Source: Salinicola aestuarinus (GTDB lineage Bacteria > Pseudomonadota > Gammaproteobacteria > Pseudomonadales > Halomonadaceae). Taken from it: a stretch of DNA of 64,000 bases. Shown piece by piece: positions 60,292-64,000 of the stretch. Each line of letters opens with the position of its first letter. The stretch's first letter is position 1. Location of the stretch: NCBI RefSeq assembly GCF_003206645.1, contig NZ_PZJP01000004.1, positions 273,952 to 337,951 on the forward strand, written 5' to 3'. The position numbers and the translations under genes are program-made. The notes under the pieces were generated by a model that saw only the letters and a program-made list of their open reading frames with translations, was not told the origin of the DNA and did no database searches.

Positions 60292-60882
60292 TCAGAAGCC
60301 GACGAGCGCACCGGGCAGGCCGGCGGCCCGTGCCAGCGAGCCGACGACGAGGCCGTCGAGCAGGTTGATGGCGATGAACACGACGATCGGCGACAGATCG
60401 ATCATCCCGAGCGACGGGATCACCCGGCGCACGGGCGCCATGATCGGCTCGACGATCTGCATCACCAGCAGTGCCCCGGGGTGGCTCGCCTGCGGCGCGA
60501 CCCAGCTCAGGATGATCATGATGATCAGCGCGAAGAAGTAGATCTTGAGGATGGCATTGAGTACGCCGGCGACCGCGGCGAGCAGCAGTCCCTGCAGCGG
60601 TGGCATGCCGAAACCGGCGAGCTGGAAGACGAGAATGATCACCAGCGCCTTGAGCAGAAAGCCGGCGAACAGGGTGGCGACGTCGAAACGTCCCACCGGG
60701 CGAAGCAATTTCTGCAGCGGCGCCACCACCGGCTGGGTGGCTTTGACCACCCCCTGGCTCATGGGGTTGTAGTAGTCGGCCTGCGAGAACTGCAGTAGAA
60801 AGCGCAGCATGAGGACGAACAGATAGACGCTGGCCAGCGTGTTGACCAGCATCAGGCCGGCGCTTCCGAGGTTACTGCCCAT
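60292..60882 (-). CDS. yggT: YggT family membrane protein
   Basis: Protein of 196 residues with two repeated YggT units, each with two membrane helices, and the repeated pattern NP-x-S-x-VVKATQPVVAPLQKLLRP and MQIVEPIMAPVRRVIPSLGM. Function unknown (linked to osmotic resistance in E. coli by expression studies). Between proC and metX. Confidence 0.93.
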   Translation of the reverse strand: MGSNLGSAGLMLVNTLASVYLFVLMLRFLLQFSQADYYNPMSQGVVKATQPVVAPLQKLLRPVGRFDVATLFAGFLLKALVIILVFQLAGFGMPPLQGLLLAAVAGVLNAILKIYFFALIIMIILSWVAPQASHPGALLVMQIVEPIMAPVRRVIPSLGMIDLSPIVVFIAINLLDGLVVGSLARAAGLPGALVGF

Positions 60883-60987
60883 GACGTTCTCCTAGTGATG
60901 GCGAGGGCGGATATCGAACAAGAGTCGAGCAGGCGAATCGCTGACTCGCGGCGCAGACGCGGGCGATCGCGCCTCGAGCATGGCGAT

Positions 60988-61830
60988 TCACGCCTGGCTC
61001 AGCTCTTGGGAAAGGGCGCGTGCACGTTCGGCGGCGGCTTGGGTGGCCTTCTCTACCAGCCCGGCGAAGTCGGCCTCCTGGAAGGTCGCGATGGCGCGTT
61101 CCGTCGTGCCATTGGGAGAGGTGACACGCCGACGCAGCTCGGCCGGATCGAACTCGCTCTGGCGGGCGAGGGTCGCGGCACCGAACGCTGTCTGCAGGGC
61201 GAGCCGGCGCGCGCTCTCCCGCGGCAGTCCGAGCTCGACACCCGCGGCTTCGAGCGACTCCATGAACAGGAAGAAATAGGCCGGCCCGCTGCCCGAGATG
61301 GCGGCGACGGCGTCGATCTGTGCCTCGGTGTCGACCCACTCGACCAGTCCCACGCTCTCGAAGAGCTGGGTGGTGACCTCGCGCTGGGCGTCGTCGACCC
61401 GTGCATTGGCGAAGAGGCCGCTGGCACCTGCCCCCACCAGCGAAGGGGTGTTGGGCATGCAGCGGATCACCGCCAGCTCACCGCCAAGCCAGCCTTCGAG
61501 GGTCTCGATCTCGAGCCCCGCGGCGACGGAGACGATCAACGGCCGGCGTTGCTGCACCGAATCGCGAAGGGAGAGGCAGAGATCCCGCATCATCTGCGGC
61601 TTGACCGCCAGCACGACCACGTCGGCGTCGGCGACGGCCACACTGTTGTCCGCTTCGGTGCGGATCCCGTACTGCTCGGCGATCTCGCGGCGGCGTGACT
61701 CGCTGCGGGCGGTGGCGACGATCGCGGACGCGGGATAGCCGCTCTCGAGCATGCCGCCGAAGATGGCGCCGGCCATGTTGCCGGCGCCGAGGAAAGCGAC
61801 TCGGCTGGCTTGTAAGGTATCGGTCATCAC
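60988..61830 (-). CDS. proC: Pyrroline-5-carboxylate reductase
   Basis: Protein of 280 residues, last step of proline synthesis. NADPH site VAFLGAGNMAGAIFGGML, VVLAVKPQMM, RCMPNTPSLVGAGASGLF and the signature ISGSGPAYFFLFMESLE are present. The first Met may be the second of the two. yggS lies upstream, yggT downstream. Confidence 0.96.
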   Translation of the reverse strand: MMTDTLQASRVAFLGAGNMAGAIFGGMLESGYPASAIVATARSESRRREIAEQYGIRTEADNSVAVADADVVVLAVKPQMMRDLCLSLRDSVQQRRPLIVSVAAGLEIETLEGWLGGELAVIRCMPNTPSLVGAGASGLFANARVDDAQREVTTQLFESVGLVEWVDTEAQIDAVAAISGSGPAYFFLFMESLEAAGVELGLPRESARRLALQTAFGAATLARQSEFDPAELRRRVTSPNGTTERAIATFQEADFAGLVEKATQAAAERARALSQELSQA

Positions 61831-61874
61831 ATAATCCTGTTGAGTGTGTCGAGTGCTGGCGTCCCGCCGATCGC

Positions 61875-62585
61875 TCAGGCCTGCGGCGACGGACGGCTAC
61901 CGAAGATGGCGGTACCCAGCCGCACGACGGTGGCGCCTTCGGCGATCGCGGCTTCGAGATCCCCGCTCATGCCCATCGAGAGGGTGTCTAGCGCGGCCTC
62001 CGGGTACTGCCGCTGGAGCCTCTCCAGCGTCTCGCGGACCTGGCGAAAGGCACGGCGCTGGGTGTCGGCATCGTCGCTGGGCGCCGGCAGCGCCATCAAG
62101 CCGCGTAGACGAATGCGCGGCAGTGTCAGCGCGGTCTCCACCAGCGCGGGAAGCGCGTCGACGGTGACGCCGGCCTTGCTCGCCTCGCCACTGACGTTGA
62201 GCTGCAGGCAGAGGTCGAGCGGGCCCTTCTCCTCGGGGCGCTGCTCGGAGAGACGCCGCAGGATCTTGTCGCGATCGACGGCATGGACCCAGTCGAAATG
62301 CTCGGCGACGTCGCGCGTCTTGTTGGATTGCAGGGCGCCGATGAAATGCCACTCGATCGCCTCGAGGTCGGCGAGCTCCCGACGTTTGTCGAGGGCCTCC
62401 TGCAGATAGTTTTCCCCGAAGGCGCGTTGACCGGCCAGATAGGCCTGCCTCAGGATGGCTGCCGGTTTTGTCTTGCTGACGGCCAGCAGCATCGCCGCAT
62501 CCTGGGAGCGGCCGGCTGCTTTCAGCGCGTCCTGCAGGCGCCGCCGGGCAGTAGTGAGAGACTCGAACACCGACGCTTCTGGCAT
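61875..62585 (-). CDS. yggS: YggS family PLP homeostasis protein
   Basis: Protein of 236 residues. PLP lysine is Lys 38 in LLAVSKTKP; GENYLQEALDKR, WHFIGALQSNKTR and SMGMSGDLEAAIAEGATVVRLGTAIFG are conserved. Start ATG 62585; the frame extends 14 residues upstream without homology. Divergent from pilT, as in Pseudomonas. Confidence 0.96.
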   Translation of the reverse strand: MPEASVFESLTTARRRLQDALKAAGRSQDAAMLLAVSKTKPAAILRQAYLAGQRAFGENYLQEALDKRRELADLEAIEWHFIGALQSNKTRDVAEHFDWVHAVDRDKILRRLSEQRPEEKGPLDLCLQLNVSGEASKAGVTVDALPALVETALTLPRIRLRGLMALPAPSDDADTQRRAFRQVRETLERLQRQYPEAALDTLSMGMSGDLEAAIAEGATVVRLGTAIFGSRPSPQA

Positions 62586-62625
62586 ACTGGGCAGCGACCT
62601 TTGGCAGGGGAACGAATAAAAACCC

Positions 62626-63660
62626 ATGGATATTACCGAACTGCTGGCGTTCTCGGCAAAACAGGGGGCGTCTGATCTGCATCTGTCGGCGGGGCTACCG
62701 CCCCTGATCCGCGTCGACGGTGATATGCGCCGGCTCGACGTGGGCGCGCTCGACGACAGCCAGGTTCGCCGCCTGATCTACGATGTCATGAACGACCGCC
62801 AGCGCCGTGACTTCGAAGCCGCGCTGGAAACCGACTTCTCCTTCGAAGTGGCCGGCGTTTCGCGCTTTCGCGTCAATGTGTTCACCCAGGGCCGCGGTGC
62901 GGGTGCCGTCTTTCGGACCATTCCCAGCAGCGTGATCTCTGTCGACGAGCTCGGTCTCGGTGATGTCTTTCGACGGCTGTCGATGCTCGCCCGAGGGCTG
63001 GTGCTGGTGACCGGGCCGACCGGCTCGGGCAAGAGCACGACGCTGGCGGCCATGATCGACTACATCAACGACAACCGCCAGGATCATATCCTCACCATCG
63101 AGGATCCCATCGAGTTCGTGCATCAGAGTAAGCGCTGTCTGATCAATCAGCGCGAGGTGCATCGGGATACCAAGGGCTTCGCCCCGGCATTGCGCTCAGC
63201 GCTGCGGGAGGACCCGGACGTGATCCTCGTGGGCGAGCTTCGTGACCTGGAAACGATTCGGCTGGCATTGACCGCAGCCGAGACGGGGCATCTGGTCTTC
63301 GGTACTCTGCATACCACCTCGGCTGCCAAGACCATCGATCGGATCATCGACGTCTTTCCGGGCGACGAAAAAAGCATGGTGCGCTCGATGCTCTCGGAGT
63401 CGTTGCAGGGTGTGATCTCGCAGACGCTGCTCAAGCGCGAGAGCGGTGGCCGGGTCGCGGCTCACGAGATCCTGGTGGCGAACTCGGCGATCCGCAACCT
63501 GATCCGTGAAGGCAAGGTGGCTCAGATGTACTCCGCGATCCAGACTGGTGGCAATCTGGGGATGCAGACGTTGGATGCAGCGCTCACGCGCCTGGTCGCC
63601 GAAGGTGTCGTCTCGCGCCAGGAGGCGAACGCCAAATCCCGTGCCGGTATCGACGGCTGA
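62626..63660 (+). CDS. pilT: Type IV pilus retraction ATPase PilT
   Basis: Protein of 344 residues. Walker A GPTGSGKSTTLAAMIDYIN, Asp box ILTIEDPIEFVH, Walker B LRSALREDPDVILVGELRDLETI and His box ETGHLVFGTLHT; AIRNLIREGK near the C-terminus is the PilT retraction motif. It drives twitching motility and DNA uptake. Confidence 0.98.
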   Translation: MDITELLAFSAKQGASDLHLSAGLPPLIRVDGDMRRLDVGALDDSQVRRLIYDVMNDRQRRDFEAALETDFSFEVAGVSRFRVNVFTQGRGAGAVFRTIPSSVISVDELGLGDVFRRLSMLARGLVLVTGPTGSGKSTTLAAMIDYINDNRQDHILTIEDPIEFVHQSKRCLINQREVHRDTKGFAPALRSALREDPDVILVGELRDLETIRLALTAAETGHLVFGTLHTTSAAKTIDRIIDVFPGDEKSMVRSMLSESLQGVISQTLLKRESGGRVAAHEILVANSAIRNLIREGKVAQMYSAIQTGGNLGMQTLDAALTRLVAEGVVSRQEANAKSRAGIDG

Positions 63661-63712
63661 ATCAACAACGCTCGCGCGCGAGCCGGCGGCTAGGCCCGCT
63701 CAGGATATTGTC

Positions 63713-64000
63713 ATGACCCCCTCCCAATGGTTCGAACAGCTGCTCGACATCATGCTGTCGCAGCAGGCCTCAGATCTCCTGATCTCGACTGGGGCGCCGC
63801 CGTGTCTGAAGCTCGACGGCAAGCTCGTCGCGCTGGGTGAGACTGCACTGCAGCCCGAGCAGGTGCGCGAATTGGTCATTGCCACGCTACCTGCCGGGCG
63901 GCGCGAGGAGTTCGATACGGCGCTCGAGGCCAACTTCGCGCTGAGTCTCAGCGGCAAGGGGCGGTTTCGCGTGAGTGCCTTCCACCAGCGCAGCCAGCCG
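63713..64000 (+). CDS. pilU: PilU-type pilus retraction ATPase, 5' part only
   Basis: 96 codons are visible, cut by the window end. MTPSQWFEQLLDIMLSQQASDLLISTGAPP resembles the N-terminal domain of PilU, and it follows pilT by 52 bases as in Pseudomonas. The ATPase core lies beyond the window. Confidence 0.9.
   Translation, partial: MTPSQWFEQLLDIMLSQQASDLLISTGAPPCLKLDGKLVALGETALQPEQVRELVIATLPAGRREEFDTALEANFALSLSGKGRFRVSAFHQRSQP

Overview
The window is a high-GC stretch of gammaproteobacterial chromosome, most probably from the Halomonadaceae (Halomonas/Salinicola-like). This is inferred from Pseudomonas-like and E. coli-like gene order, the protein sequences and the tmRNA tag; no database was searched.

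Left end (1-4.2 kb): the 3' part of an AlgJ/AlgX-type SGNH acetyltransferase gene, then a small degraded island of about 2.85 kb. It is bounded by a 29-bp duplication of the 3' end of ssrA (tmRNA). It carries a HEPN/Abi-like gene, a winged-helix gene, a tyrosine-integrase fragment fused to a umuD fragment, and a frameshifted SOS-type leader gene with a LexA box. The complete ssrA follows.

4.2-13 kb: smpB, ratA-rnfH, bamE / fur (divergent), SOS-controlled recN, and the heat-shock cluster grpE-dnaK-dnaJ with two good sigma32 promoters.

13-25.6 kb (accessory metabolism): an NAD-linked molybdenum formate dehydrogenase operon fdsGBAD, a divergent ModE-like regulator, an oxalate/formate-type MFS transporter, a Fur-box-preceded siderophore-iron ABC transporter and a phytase-like lipoprotein.

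25.8-48.4 kb (conserved housekeeping): dapB, carA-carB-greA (with a Gln-rich leader peptide and terminator-like hairpin before carA), yhbY / rlmE-ftsH, folP-glmM-tpiA-secG, tRNA-Leu(GAG), tRNA-fMet, rimP-nusA-infB-rbfA-truB-rpsO-pnp. The carAB-greA and translation clusters follow the Pseudomonas order.

48.5-64 kb: a membrane acyltransferase, coaA, a GNAT gene, panC, panB, folK, pcnB, then a roughly 445-nt non-coding gene on the minus strand that has every hallmark of the Hfq/Crc-sequestering RNA CrcZ: a sigma54 promoter, seven AANAANAA motifs mostly in hairpin loops, a UUCG-loop terminator and the pcnB-adjacent position. In Pseudomonas cbrA-cbrB lie beside it; here they are absent and gluQ follows directly. 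Then gluQ, dksA, sfsA, metW-metX, yggT, proC, yggS, pilT and the start of pilU, cut by the window edge.

The most noteworthy items are the orphan crcZ locus, the putative glutamine-codon leader upstream of carAB, and the scarred tmRNA island. Starts differing from the longest open frame were chosen from family alignments recalled from memory and visible ribosome-binding sites.
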